A DNA stretch of 64,000 nt from Paramacrobiotus metropolitanus (GCF_019649055.1 NW_026570248.1:620001-684000); one strand, 5' to 3'; shown: positions 41,608 to 56,566, counted from the first letter of the stretch. Numbers and translations are program-made. The notes: generated by a model from the sequence alone, not told the origin.

Positions 41608-44449
41608 GAAGGATCGACTCAAAACGTGCAGGAAAATTACACAATCAAACACCGAATAAGATTCCAGAACAAGAATAAGCTGCTTTAAGCGCTGCTTTAA
41701 GGTGAAGCGCTTCAGTGGTATAAATCTAATCAAACCAATTTCGACAACTATTCGCGTCCTGTGCCTTTGTGAAAAACCGGCGAACCGCTATATCAACTCA
41801 AGGCTCCAAAATCATAATTCAACCAAAACGAATAATAATTATTATTATTTTAATTATTATTATTAACTTTATAAGTTACGGTAGCCACTAATTTTTTGTA
41901 CTTGTATATTTCTAGTTATTATTATTACTAATTTTTCAAAATTGCGAAAAACGTCCAGGATTTCTCCTCGTCTAATGGAAACAACTTCCGTTTGGTAGGC
42001 ACGCCTCTAACCTTCGAAAACGCTATCGCACGCACCGGACGGTATTGTAGACTTTGTAGTGTGCTGTGTTTTGTACGTTGTACGAGAAGTGCATGAGTTT
42101 GTTTGTTGCATGAGTGATAACAAAGTCCGTAAGTTTTTAATTAGAATTTTATACTATATTCGGTTTTGTCGAATTGAAGTACTGTAAGTAAGTACTGTAA
42201 ATACTAGTATGCCTAATTTTTTCATAATTGCCACAGAGTTGCCACAGAGCTCGTGACGTCACGAACCGGAAAAAATGCCGAACCGTGGCAAAACCGACAG
42301 CGAAATTACCCGAAGCGCCAACAGAAATAATTAACTGCGCCAAATGTAAGCATTTTTAGCCGGAAGTGCGAGACAGCATGGGTTTCTAAGAGAATTGCTT
42401 ATATCTATAACTTTGGTGCTATAGAAATATGGGCGTTTACGTTCCCTTTATGCAAATTATCCCAGTATTTTAATTATTCTAGCAACATCCGCTTGTCAAA
42501 ACTCAGCTCTGAAGGCAAGCAATGGAGTACGAACATTGGCCGTGTAGCATTGCCGCTTACGGGCGAAATCGTTTCCGGTCCATCTATTTTTTTCATGTGA
42601 TTAGAGATCACCTGTGGCAGCTCATCTATACGTAATGTAATGAGCACGATAAAGCTGTCTGGTAGGAACTAGGAAGCAGTCAAGCAGAGTATACTTGCGT
42701 CTTATTAATTTCAATTTCTGATGGTGAACTGCAATTGAAGTTAGTGATTAATCCTGTAAAATTACTTGCTTGTTGGACTGCCAAAATGTGACGCTATTGA
42801 AGGCTATTCAGTATTCAGACGTTTCATCGTTATCTGTCTAATGGTTAATTCTGTGAACCTTTCCCCTGGTGCGTTTGATAGATTTCTGAACTACCGCCGG
42901 CCGGGTCGCTTTAATTCGTTTATCCTGGCAGGCCTGGCTACGGAAGATCCTTTTTTTCTCCTGCACTTCATCGTTTCCATATCCGTTTAAACGCAGCTGA
43001 ACGCTGAAGCACGCACTACGCTTATAAGTACAGTTACGAAATTGAGCCACCTTTGCATTATTTCACCGCTGTCTGAGCGCAGGCGGTGATTATGATTATT
43101 CGCACCAACGCCAAGGAAGAAGGACGTTATCGATCGCCTTTACCTGCGGCCTTCTTATTTGCTTCGCGTCGTTGGTGTGTGGCTGTGTTGAAGCCGGAGA
43201 TTATTTACTAGATTATATTCTCAGCCCCTATGCAGGCTATGCCGTTGAATTCTGGATTTTTGAAATGCATTCTAGCCATTAACCATCCGTGGACTGCTGG
43301 ATGGAAGGAATGCAGAACTGTGTTCCCGTAAACGATAAAATTCGGTATGTGGTAAATGGTAATTAGCAATTTTGGAAGTTAAAAGCTGAAATCTGTCGTT
43401 GGCTTGCCGTCACTTGCTCGAATCTACGTCGTGCATGATACGTATCCTAGGACCAGCAGTTGATAATTTTGCCACTTTATAATTTATTATTTTCTCACCG
43501 TCAGCTGCAGTATTTGCTGTTTGCACATGGCGTATGGCGTTGGTTGCAGTGCAGATGGCTATCGTAAAAGAGTTTACAAATACTAATCTTTTGAAGTACT
43601 AAGAAGGAGGTGTACTTAAACACATTGTCGTCGAAATACGGTAGGTAATCTCTTCGTCTGTTTTTAGTAGCATGCTCTTCTCGGTCCACTTGAAGCACAC
43701 TTTAACCTATTCAGTCAGCTGGTTGTTAAAATGTCTGGATTTCAAAGTTTTTTAATTGTGTCTTTGAAGAGTTTCTAGAGCCTTACAGCTACAATAAACA
43801 ATTAACATGTACGAATAATTGATCGCAATTACCACCTGTATAGAAACGTACTTTTTAAAATTTATGTGACTCTGCCAGACTGCGGCACTAAAAGAAATGG
43901 TTTAAAGTAATACAATAATATAATTTTAGTTTTATGTGAATTATCGCCCGCAGTTATCAACAGCACTTGCTTACGCAGAACCTTATGGAAATTGCTGATA
44001 TTTGTTTGACGAGTATGGGTACCTCTACAGTTCTACTTGTAATGGGATTGTCGAAGACTGTTTTTCTTGGAGCTTTTAATTTGCTGTACCATAACAAAAA
44101 CTGTCTGTTGGAATCAGGTAAAAGTTTGTGAATTTTACGATTAATCGCAAAATTTACAATAATATTTTATGTAATATCCAGGCATTACGTAAAAGACCAA
44201 TGTTGGTCTTTTACGTAATACCTGGATATTACATAAAATATTATAATTGTTGTAGTGCACTGTGGCATAATTTATTATAACGCTTTGACTTTTGTTGCAG
44301 CTCTAGGACAGTTTTGTGCCATCTTGATTCCATCATCACTGCTGTTCAAAAACATCCCCAGTGAAGCTGAGGATCTCCAGTGCGACATATGCCCGCCATT
44401 CTGCATCATCTTGGCCTAAAAGAATTGCGCTTATCTGGTACCTTTTACC
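41608..44449. promoter_or_regulatory. Divergent intergenic region POLR2H / MGAT4-like
   Basis: About 2.8 kb between head-to-head genes. It contains an ATT-rich tract (41834-41868), no convincing open frame, and a strong 40-bp-arm hairpin at 44161-44242. Promoters of both genes and perhaps a non-coding 5' exon of the MGAT4-like gene must lie here. Confidence 0.4.
44161..44242. repeat. Near-perfect hairpin, 40-bp arms
   Basis: AATATTTTATGTAATATCCA begins the left arm (44161-44200). A 2-base loop (TG) follows, then the right arm 44203-44242, with a single mismatch in 40 pairs. It is AT-rich and lies about 200 bp upstream of the MGAT4-like start. The ends do not show a clear target duplication. 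It may be a tiny foldback element or a structured RNA. Confidence 0.85.
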
Positions 44450-47400
44450 ATGAACGTCGTGCTGCGGCGGAAGTCAGTGATCATCGTGGCACTGACAGTG
44501 TTTTTGCTGCCGTATGCCTTGCTAAACACATGGAACTGGTTTCGGGAGCTTCGGTTAACCACGAGCGGTGCGCATTATAAACCTGCAGCTTTTGATAATG
44601 ATATCCTAAAATTAAGTGTCTTTGAATAGAGTTTATGGCTCGTCAAATCAGTATCAGCGACCAGTTGAATTTACTGAAAGACAAGTTTTCCCACGCGGAG
44701 TACTTGCTGCATTTACGACAGAAAAGACTCCATTTCCTGAATATGACACAAACCCAGCCTTGCAACCGCAAAGTGGAAAATAATAGCACTGGTCATTTAT
44801 TGCGTCCAGAGGACATTTTGTCTCGAGATGGTCTACTTGAGATACCGACTGTTTTTCAACACATGCCACATATTTTGGATAGACCGGATGCTCTTATACC
44901 TCGAATACTCATTGGAAAAGGTCGGCAGCGGGGTAAGTTGAAAAAGTTTATCGGTTTTGGTGGATTTATTCGAAATTTTTTATAGATTTAGTTTCTTGCA
45001 GCAACTGCGGCGTCGCGACACCCTTTTCACACCGTAATTTAAGCGACACATACTATATTTAGGGATTGCATGTAAAGTTTGCATTTTTTGTGTCAGAAAT
45101 ATGAAGCTTTCAAATGCGGATCCATGGTTTAGGTTTTCGGAACGCAGTAACAGTGAAACAGTTATTTTTTCATCGAGGAAATGCTATAAAAGTCGTACAA
45201 CTGAGTCTGACATACAGTCTGACTTTAAAGCTTTGTCGTGTTTGTCTTCGGTAGAAATTCCGTTATTTTCTGTACAAGAAGTCTATTGTCTGCCTGGCAG
45301 TCTCTTTGTACTTGCGCTATTTAACTGCGTATTTATTGTTTACTCGAGGTGAATATTATTATAATTATGTGCGAAATTGCAAATTCATGCTGCAATTGTT
45401 CGTTCGGTAGTGGTGCAATGTGCATATAAAGCGTATGCAAGTAAGTATTCATATTCTCCCGTATGTTGGACATCCAGCCTTTACTAGCAGTTTTTTTTAT
45501 TATGAAGGAAGTACTTACTTGGCATGTTACACAATTAACATTTGCTAGAGCGATCCTTTACAATATTTGCCGTGGATATACTGTAATCATGCTGCGTACA
45601 CAAACAATTGTAATATTTTTGGTTATTACATATATTTGCAACTAGTTTGGGCGGTACCTATAAATGCGGGCTGCGAGTTGAAAGAGGTTACGACCTAACA
45701 AAAAAGGAATTTCTTGCGTCATCCACGCTTTTTGTCTTTTTTTCTAAATCTGGCATTGCGCTTGCGTGCGTTGTATAATTATATTATTTAATCACTGTAA
45801 ATTTTTTATGTCGCCGGGGATTAAACTTCCAGTACCTGTTCTTGAATAAACTGGCATTCTGCGGCAATTTTATTTCTGGTAATAAATAGTATGTAGTTTA
45901 GAAAAGGCTTTAATTATGAGCCCTCCGTTAAGAAGAAATGGTTGTTTAGAAAGTGATATTTTGAAAATTCGAATGACTCATTGTTGTGCTTTCCTTGGGT
46001 TTTCTGTAATAACGTTGTTATAAAATAATAATGCATGCTGTAAAATTGAGTAATTTTTTCTGCTTGCAGTTTCATTGGTTATCGGCGTCCCGACGGTTCA
46101 GAGGACTACGCACAATTATGTAGATGAGACTCTTGAATCGCTCTTACGGAATCTTAATGAAAGTGAAGAGGCTGATGTGGTGGTGATTTTAATGGTTGCC
46201 GACATTACCAATCTGGCTATAACGGATGTTTTCATAAATGAATTACGGGAAACATTTGCACTTCACATCGAAAAAGGAACACTTGAAATTCTCGCTCCGT
46301 CGCCAAGCTATTATCCTGATTTTGATAAACTGCCGCCTACTTTGGGTGATCCTCCCGAACGCATGAAGTGCGCAGCTTTGATAAACACTAATCTTCTTGA
46401 GCATTAGTATTATAAGCTGCCACTATTGCCGTGTTTGCAGATGGAGGACGAAACAGACGTTGGATTTTGCGTATTTGATGATGTATGCTCATACGAAAGG
46501 GACGTATTATCTTCAAGTAAGTGTTGTGGTTATTATTATTGTCTATCAGCCGCTAACAATGATCCGCGTTTATGACTGAATTATTACCCAGTAACTGTGC
46601 ACGTAACTTCTAATTCTGTGGAGAAAAAGACGGAAATTACCAAAGATGTTTTATTGCTGTTTTCGCTCTTTACAGCTGGAGGACGATGTAGTGACGAAAC
46701 CTAATTATGCTACAAAGATAAAGACCTTTGTGGATACGGCTAATGACTTCATTATGGCAGAGTTCGCTAGTTTGGGGTTTATCGGTAAACAGGACTGGCT
46801 GCGTATTTTGTTGTAAGATAAGCATTAGCCAACTCATGCAATAGCCTACTTATGCAAAATTACGCTGGATTTTAAAGTTATGTCAAATAGCTATGTCCGT
46901 TGGTTAGCGTGTAATTGCCGCGCGGGAACACTGCTTGGCACTGACTGGTTTTTATGATATGCCCCATTTTTGTAAAGAAGAAAATGGGTTTTTGATTACA
47001 TATTCGCTTGTTTCCAGGAAAACTGTTCCGTTCATCGGAGTTGCCGACATTTGTTGAATTTATCCTCCTGTTTTATGAAACCAAGCCGGTTGACTGGCTC
47101 CTCACAAATTATCTTTTTGTAAAAGTGTGCTTGGAATTGTCGGATACCAAGTACTGTCCAAAAGCAATGGAGAAAGCGGTCAAAAGGTTCAAGCCAGCTC
47201 TATTTCAACATATGGGAGTAGAGTCGTCTCTAAAGGGCAAAGTGCAAAAATTGCGGGTAAATTTTTTGTTTCGAATCGTATCTGCGTGCACATGGGTTTG
47301 CATTGCAGTTCATTTTTCGGTACAAGAAATTTTTATTTCAATCAAGTATTTTCTTGTTACTTTTTTCTTAAACCATTATCTTTTTACAGGAAAAGGATTT

Positions 47401-47950
47401 TGGAAAAGTAGATTTGTTTGTACCCCATGAAAATAACCCGTCTACGAAGAAAATTTGGACGTCTTTGAAAGTCTACCAGTCGCACTCACTGGAAGATGCA
47501 TATAATGGAAAAAACTATTTTTGGGCTTTGAATCCGCAACCGGCGGATACAGTTACTATAGAATTCAAGGATCCGATTATTATCTCCTCGTATCTTTTCA
47601 AATCTGGGAATGCCGAACATCCAACGGATCAGTTTTATGATGCGGTTGTGGAAGTAGCGACTGGCCCGGGAACAGGAAATGAAACGTACACTTGGGAACA
47701 GGTCGGGAACTTTCGACGAGGCATTGCTGAAGGAGCGCTGGCATCCAAGAAACCTTCGTTGGCCATTCGGATACGAGCTGTTAGCGAAAGTGCTTTCTGG
47801 GTGACTTTGAGAGAAGTATGTTTTATTGCATTACTAACGTACGTAACGAGCCAGTTAATTTCGATAATGTGTTTCTATAATATGTTTCTCTAAGGTGTTT
47901 CCATAATGTTATGTGGATTTCAGATTTGGATCCAGACTGTCCAGCGGTGA
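44450..47950 (+). CDS. MGAT4-type beta-1,4-N-acetylglucosaminyltransferase (GnT-IV)
   Basis: Golgi enzyme that adds GlcNAc in beta-1,4 linkage to the alpha-1,3 mannose arm of N-glycans. Eight exons: 44450-44567, 44630-44932, 46070-46367, 46441-46516, 46676-46784, 47018-47256, 47390-47815, 47924-47950. They sum to 531 residues, the usual length. A type II membrane anchor is at the start (SVIIVALTVFLLPYALL, about residues 9-25), followed by a coiled stem. The catalytic domain has VIGVPTVQRTTHNYVDETL, WRTKQTLDFAYLMMYA, YYLQLEDDV (metal-site Asp), FASLGFIGKLFRSSELP and LFQHMGVESSLKGK. A C-terminal lectin-like part follows (FWALNPQPADTVTIEF, FKSGNAEHPTDQF). Two donors use GTGCGC (exons 1 and 3). 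Exon 1 is placed by phase and by the anchor. MGAT4A versus MGAT4B cannot be told. Confidence 0.92.
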
Positions 47951-49189
47951 AAACTGCGAATCTATCCTGCTGATCAAAAATTTTGCTACTATACTGTGAT
48001 AGCCGCGCATTACGGTGACAGTGAAGAGACATGGATAGTGATTTGATAATTTAACCCAGTTTCTCCCACCGTGGCAATCTCCTTTTGCGTAAAAGTAATT
48101 ACTACAACTGTCTACATTCGTTATCTGATACTAGAACAGTATGGGACCTGTTGAGATCGCTCCTTGGGCGCGGTTTAGCATCCGTCCTGCTGACCAAAGA
48201 AATTCAATCATTCTGCAGCCAGTATGGCCATATATGAGTGCCATAACTTTTTTGATCGTTACAGATTATTTTCAGTTTGTACTCCAGATTCTTTTACAGA
48301 GTTGATTACTTCAATTATCTCGTTTTACGGTCGTATCTTTTACGTGTACTATTTCGATTTTTGGGGTGCTGAAGATGAGTCAGTTGGAGATGCAGTTGAA
48401 TCATTTGTACTCATGTAATAAGAAAATGGATAGAGCCAGATCTTCGGTTTCAGTTCGAAAGTCGGAACAAATTTTGCTTAATATGAAAACCATGGTATGC
48501 AAAACTCAGTCGACAAAAATTGGCAGTAATGTCGTAAATCGTGGCCAGCACTGTTGCCCCACCTTGGTTGCACGTAAGAATGCTTGAAAAATTGTTTACT
48601 TAATGGTAGATTAATACGAGGTGTCTCAGCCTTTATTGTCCTGTGGTTGGTACAATTCAAGATCGTCAATAGAAGTACATGTAGTTCACAATTTCACGAA
48701 AATTTCTAACAAAGTGCTACGTAATTGACAACAAGGCAACATTTTGGCGCCGCAAAAAGGGCAAGCCGATCTGCACATCACCTGCACATCTACTGCTGCA
48801 CTGACCAGTGAGAAACCAGCAAGCCGGAAAATAAACAAAAGGTCATCCAAACAGGTTGAACAACAATATATATGTCTGATAAACTGTGCTCTGTGCAGTG
48901 AGTGTGCACTCTGCACAATTTTTTGTTGGTTATATTTCCAATATTTTTATTTTTAAAACTCCTACTGTTAAAGTCTTTATTGTATTTGAGGTTCGTATTG
49001 GACAATGTATTACAAGAATATCGGTTAACAAAAACCATAACATCATTTCCCTTCCGCTAAATGAAAGGCAAATTACACAATGTCATCTTCCTTCTCTACC
49101 GTGTCGTTGAATGTACCAACAATAGAAACTGCATTTACTCGCTGAATCTCAGTACCAATTTTTGGCGTAAAAACGGCGTAAAAACTCTC
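47951..49189. other. Intergenic region after the MGAT4-like gene
   Basis: About 1.2 kb, AT-rich, including 3' UTR and a second copy of the dispersed repeat. I see no gene. Confidence 0.4.
48621..48781 (+). repeat. Dispersed repeat, copy 2
   Basis: Matches 8464-8618 in the same orientation. It differs by a small insertion (AGAAGT near 48672) and substitutions, and its last ten bases are followed by a local repeat of CTGCACATC. The flanks are unrelated to those of copy 1. Confidence 0.8.
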
Positions 49190-49610
49190 CTAAGCGGAGG
49201 TTGCCTGTACTGTCGATAATCTTCTCGACAGCTCTTTGAAGAATTTCTTCGTCAGTGGTCCGAACGTGCCCGTAGTTTCAAACGCCAGCGGTTGAACGAT
49301 ATAACGGTCTGCCAGCCCGCTATACTTTCCTAACTTCCGATTTTCGCGTATTTCCGCTGCACTTCCCGGCACCCTAGACGTCTGGGCGATGTATGTTTGG
49401 GCAAATGTGTCCGCCACGGTTACATCCCACACTAGCGGCTTTCCAGTTTTCCAAGGGAATGCTGTCACCCCGTCGGGCCGCTTTCCGTCGCCTCTGTCTA
49501 AACCCGCCGGTTTAAGGGACGATGGCACTTTTGCCGAACTCAGTGCGCGCTTCGTTGCTTCGTTCAAGACAGCGTGGACACCGTGTCTTCCTTTTGCTGT
49601 TAAATAGGTA
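49190..49610 (-). pseudogene. Relic of a LINE 3' end (PD-(D/E)xK-like domain)
   Basis: The minus strand reads RHGVHAVLNEATKRAL, then KRPDGVTAFPWKTGKPLVWD, VTVADTF and RYIVQPLAFETTGTFGPL, ending SRRLSTVQATSA. This matches the C-terminal region of non-LTR retrotransposon polyproteins found in many invertebrates, where a KRPDG...VWDVTV block follows the reverse transcriptase and resembles a PD-(D/E)xK nuclease core. Only this last part of about 140 codons is present. No reverse transcriptase can be read upstream (49610-50300). It is a 5'-truncated insertion, the usual fate of LINE copies. The frame is still open, so it is fairly young. Confidence 0.7.
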
Positions 49611-50831
49611 ATAACATGCTTTGAAGTTTAAACGAAGTCAATTTTCGATTTAACGGTCTTGTGCTACCTGGGCTTGCTGCTCCATGAAGAAATGAATAAA
49701 ACCCCCTTCGGAACGTTTCCTGTGGAAACCTCACGTAGGCGCGTGGATTGATTGGAATTAATTTGGAAAAAGGCTGCTGGTTTTGATGAACAAAATAGCC
49801 CTACGGCTCGCTTCCCTCGCTATGCGGTTTTTCATTAACCACGCAGGTCCACGCTCATGCCGAGTCATGCGTATTTTGGCCCGGATGGTTGTATAGGAAG
49901 GTGTTATTTTTCTGGTGACTTTCGTCCCAAAGGGCCTCCCTAGCGTGGAATGCCCGGGTGTACTAAGCCGCAGTTTGTGGGCTGGCTTGTTGATTGTGGC
50001 AGGACCGCTATTGGCTCGGACCGCAACGCCGACCAATTACAAATGACCAACCGCTAAGCCAATGCCGTATACCCATCTCGTGTGTGGGTCTGTTCACAGA
50101 AGGCGAGCATCCCTTTTTTATCTTGCCTTTTTCGTCAATTTTTTATTCTAAAAGTAAACCATCTCCAGTACGGCAGTCTAGTCGCATATCCTGGTCTAGT
50201 TTGTCCTCTGGATCCCAGATATTATTACTGACGGAGACGCTTTGGTTGAGTAGAACGAGAAGGATTCCACATTTTCTTGCAATAGATTTGCGTTGTACTT
50301 TTGCAAGGACCTGGTGGTTGCTATTTTCGTGAGCTGGCTGCAGAATAGTTCCGACCGTGGGTATTCAAACTTTAAAATTTGAAATGTGTATTTTATTGAT
50401 CTTTTCCTGCTTTTCGTTACTAAAGGGCTGAGCTATCTATATAGTTTGAAAATTTTTAGCTGTTTGAAACCCATGATATTTATGAGATTGCTTTCCTGTG
50501 GTGAGCTAGGCGAAGTGTTGATCATGTGATCCAGTGCAATCATGTCGCCTGACGCCTGTGTTTTTGCTTTAAAGCATTTATTTTTTCAATACAAGTTTTA
50601 CGCATTTGTGACTAAACTAGAGCCGTTTTATTAGCCGTAATATTTATCCTGCTACCGAATTTTATTTTAACAATCTTCGGTAAACTTAAAGTATGATAAG
50701 CAAGGAAGATTCTTGAGGAACATCAACGCACGTGACATTCATGTTTTTCTACGATTTGGTAAATAGTGGCACTACTATTGCTCCTCCTAAACTGTAATCC
50801 GTTTTGCCTGTGCAGTGCTCCTGTGGACAAG
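49611..50831 (+). promoter_or_regulatory. Region upstream of ATP6V1A
   Basis: About 1.2 kb without a supported gene; GC content is higher at 49750-50330 than in the neighbouring intergenic DNA. The ATP6V1A promoter and 5' UTR are expected in the right half. No reverse transcriptase remains are readable. Confidence 0.4.
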
Positions 50832-53010
<2,179 letters not shown>

Positions 53011-53963
53011 ACGTGTAAGAAATCGTGCAGCTGGTTGACAGGACATGTTTTCTGTAACCTCTGCTTGCATAGACAAGTAATAATTTAAAACGTTTTTCTC
53101 GTAAGCATGTTGTATCGAGTTGTGCAGTTTTGGTATCAGATTGCTGTCGTTGTGATATATCTAATTTTGCAGTTTTGTCTGGGTTGAATTATATACTGTA
53201 GACTGTAGGTAGACTTCTGCCGGAAATTGGTGCACTTCTGATTTTAGTTTATTCCGTAACTAATCATTCCTTATTTAAAGCGTGCTTGATGGTATATGAG
53301 ATGATACTCTCCGAGGCGGTGTTGTTTAACCGATGTGTTCGAAGCGGTAGCTGCATTAGATTGTTTGACTGATTTTAAATTGTTTGAAATTGAGTTTGAT
53401 ATAGAATAGTATTTTACTCTATTGCTGCTAATAAAATCTAGTACTCAACAATCAAGATCTGATGCTGCAGTCCACTATTTAATTTTATTGTACACTGGCC
53501 AATATATGGTTTGGAAAATTCAGGAACATACAAAACATTACTATAAAAAATTGGAACACTTCATAAACAGAAAAATTAGAAAAAAAAGGCTTTGGAAATG
53601 TGTGGAATGTGACTGCATTATAAGCATAAACAATCAAACAAGGTCATCTGGGATGGGGAACACCAACTTTCGCGTACAGTATGCTTAGCTTCACACTTCG
53701 CAAATCGTGGTGAATCATAACGACCACATGCCCGCATGCATCAAAAGATAAAAGTGTTTAAGTTATCTGGAATGTACACATGTCCAACAGCGGACTCAGT
53801 TGGCACGGCTGTACAGCTGAACTTCCCAGTTTCCTTGCACGAAGTGATTTCATACACGAAGCTGAAAATTACGAAATTCAAATTTCAGCATCATTCTATG
53901 GTTCAGTTTTCAAACTGCTTTGTCAATCGCTTGTAACACATTCAAGGAACAGGCCGGCGCTGC
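53011..53963. other. Convergent intergenic region ATP6V1A / DXO-like
   Basis: 3' flanks of two convergent genes. AT-rich, AATAAA-like words near 53433; I see no gene or repeat. Confidence 0.4.
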
Positions 53964-56073
53964 TCACCTTCTGCAATCTTCCACGACTGAATTCAGCACG
54001 AATTTAAGTAAACTATAGGTGAATCCCAGCGATGTTTCAGCATTCCACAATGGACGACCCAACTCCTCTTCCTTTTCCTGATTAGGCATGCGACATAGCG
54101 TTAATAGCGCCATATTAGCAGGTAGCGATTAGAATTCACAATCAGAATATCGGCGATCAGCTTTCGCTGCTTACCTTAACAAGCTGCGGAATATCATTCA
54201 TATGATATGTGTAAACTTCGTTCACTACCCCATCCTCGTGGACGCCAACGTGAACATTGCCCACACCGATAAAAATGTTGTTTGTCCACCAGCGAAACAA
54301 TCGCTGCCTAGAAAAAATTGGATGAAAACTTTCGCAAAAGATTTTCTTTTCAACAAAACAATCAAAAGACCAGGAGGTTCCACCAACTGGCAAAAGCTTA
54401 TGGAAAATGCCAGTCATGGACACCACAGATTTGCAAACAGATTGGAAAACTTATACACATTTCGAAATTTTTGAGCTATTATTGCCCTATTCAGAGTAGC
54501 ATAATCACACCTCAATATTCAATAATCAAAGTATGGTCGCACCCTCTACAATTACAAATATTTATACTAACGGGCAACGGCTATCCTACCTGTACAGTTT
54601 CATCTCGTTTTCCAGGACATTTGCCAACATGATAGTGAAGTCCACATATTTTCCTGGGCCAGGTGCAGACGAATTCGGATCAATTCCATCTATTGCACTT
54701 TCGATAAGCATATCAATATCCCGGAAACGAAGTTTCATTACACTGCGATAACGTGGTAAATCCACTCCAATATCATCCGAATCGGCTCCATCTGCATAAT
54801 GTACAAACATAAGATGTTATTATTTGTACACAGAGACAATACTACAGGCTATTTATTGACTTCTACTTTCGAAGACTACAGACCATTCGAATACGCCGCT
54901 TTAACATTACCAAATACCAACTAATTATTGTACTGTACAATAAATACCTCCTAATGCCGTCATGTAAACTTCGTATCGTCGTCCCCTGCAATAAAAGTAA
55001 AGCAAATGGTGCAGTGATCAAACGTACCAGCAAATGAATCAGTGACCACATAATTATTTTACAGATACAAAGCATAAAGGCGGCAAATGATCTTACAATC
55101 CTTACGGTAAGCCCACACTGATACATTGTACACAGTGTAAAGTTAAAATTTCCCGCGTACCGGTACGCTCCGCGATCATCTTCCAGGTTTCGTACGTGAT
55201 CCGGAGACTTCAAGGCTGTGATATCTATATCCGGGCGCTGAATTTTACCCAAAATGACTTTCCCTCCAATTTTAGCCGCTCCGAAAATGTAACCAGTAGC
55301 ATTACTGGCATCTTGACCGTATGGGATTTTGATCAGCTCCGACAACAGCGATTTGCTGACCAGAATTTTAGTATCGTGCCTGCAGACACGAATAAAAATA
55401 CATTATCAATCGTCCCCAAAACAATCTTCGAAAACTGCCGGATCTGCTGTGTACAAGGCCTAATGGAAAGCATGGCAATTACAGACCCTGATACCGTAGC
55501 GTACTGCCGTAGACCACGGCTCACGCGAAGCCGCGTCTTACATAGGGCACAACCCGCCATTAATGCAGTGCTTATCAATTATTACCTAATGCGAGAATTA
55601 ATTATTTCAATGTAGCATTCCCTGACTTCTCGCCAAGTCGTAAGTACTTCCTTGCTTTACCTCAAGCGTCTAATTCGATCATCATCGGCATGTTCCTCCA
55701 GCCACTGATAAAGGATGCGCATCTCCCGGTTGAAAACGACATATCGTCCCTTTCTGGCAGTATTGAATCCAGCATCCAGATTGAAGTGCACCGGCGTTGG
55801 AGCGTCAGCATCGCACCGGACCGTCATTGCGCGCAATTTGCTTCTATCAGATCGGATAACCAATTCCTCTTCTGTATCTCCGTACAGTGAGTAAAATCCT
55901 ACTTCTTCCAGTTGGATACTGTTCGTACTAATGCCCATTCGCTGGAACTTAGAACGTGGATGGATGCTGAATGCGCCATCGCCGTCACTGTCAGACTGCG
56001 CATTCCGCCAACCGGGACCACCGGAATAGCCACGGCCACCCCGACCTCTGCCTCGGTTTCCTCGCGAATACAT
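53964..56073 (-). CDS. DXO/Rai1-family decapping exoribonuclease-like protein
   Basis: The family removes incomplete or non-canonical 5' caps and degrades the RNA. Exons on the minus strand: 56073-55661, 55379-55161, 54985-54948, 54791-54590, 54307-54175, 54077-53964, summing to exactly 373 codons. The N-terminus is an RGG-rich stretch (residues 4-20). Family blocks follow: VHFNLDAGFNTARKGRYVVF; TKILVSKSLLSELIKIPYG; GRRYEVYM, in place of GYKFEQYM; IESAIDGIDP, in place of the E-x-D block; KYVDFTI, in place of YVELKT; RLFRWWTNNIFIGVGNVHVG, the conserved WAQSFLVG-like region; and the C-terminal LWNAETSLGFTYSLLKFV. One catalytic Glu appears as Ala, another acidic residue as Asp, and the Lys after it is lost. 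The family call is firm from order and length. Activity is doubtful. Confidence 0.82.
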
Positions 56074-56395
56074 TTTGTCTTTACCAAAACTGATTCAAGA
56101 ACTAGGTGGTAAATTGGTAATTGCGGTATCGTCGGTACACCTTTGTGGCATAGAGCTGTGTAAAGCGGCGGAATCGCTGTAATGGACAACTAAAAATGGA
56201 GAAAGGAGGCAAACGAGCGACAGTGAATTTGATTTCTCTTTATGTGGAAACCAAACCGATATACGAGTACACAAGAACTAATGGTAATGCAGGGATGACG
56301 GTACGAGTTGTACGATACAACTCTGTACTACGTCACCACAGGTGTGCAGAGCCAGCTAGGTGGATATGTGGCCAGCGTTGTGATGTGTTCTTTTA
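56074..56395 (-). promoter_or_regulatory. 5' flank of the DXO-like gene
   Basis: About 320 bp between the DXO-like start codon and the probable left end of the LTR retrotransposon. Promoter sequences are expected here; I recognise none. Confidence 0.35.
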
Positions 56396-56566
56396 GTGTG
56401 TTGATATGCACAGTCTTGACTGGCATATTTTTCTCTTCCCTTTTTGCGCCCTTTCCTCCGCCATGTATTGCATTCACTGATGAATAAAATTCCCATTTTA
56501 TTCACGTGTGTTGTCTCATATTCATTCGTCATCCGGGATACGAGGATTAACCTCGTATTCCCTATA
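56396..56566 (+). mobile_element. Candidate 5' LTR of gypsy element
   Basis: The sequence directly left of the primer site should be the end of the 5' LTR. It holds a possible TG start (TGTGTTGATATGC at 56397), AATAAA at 56483, and a hairpin GGATACGAGG/CCTCGTATTCC at 56536-56562. The 3' LTR lies outside the window, so both borders are provisional. Confidence 0.5.

Noticed and set aside
49758-50036. 92-codon minus-strand frame upstream of ATP6V1A
   Set aside because: Basic composition without motif; probably chance in a GC-richer stretch. I also looked for LINE reverse transcriptase here and saw none.
55333-55578. Extra exon in the DXO-like gene
   Set aside because: Exon 55661-56073 ends in phase 2 and joins exon 55161-55379 in frame without it, and the six-exon model sums to whole codons.
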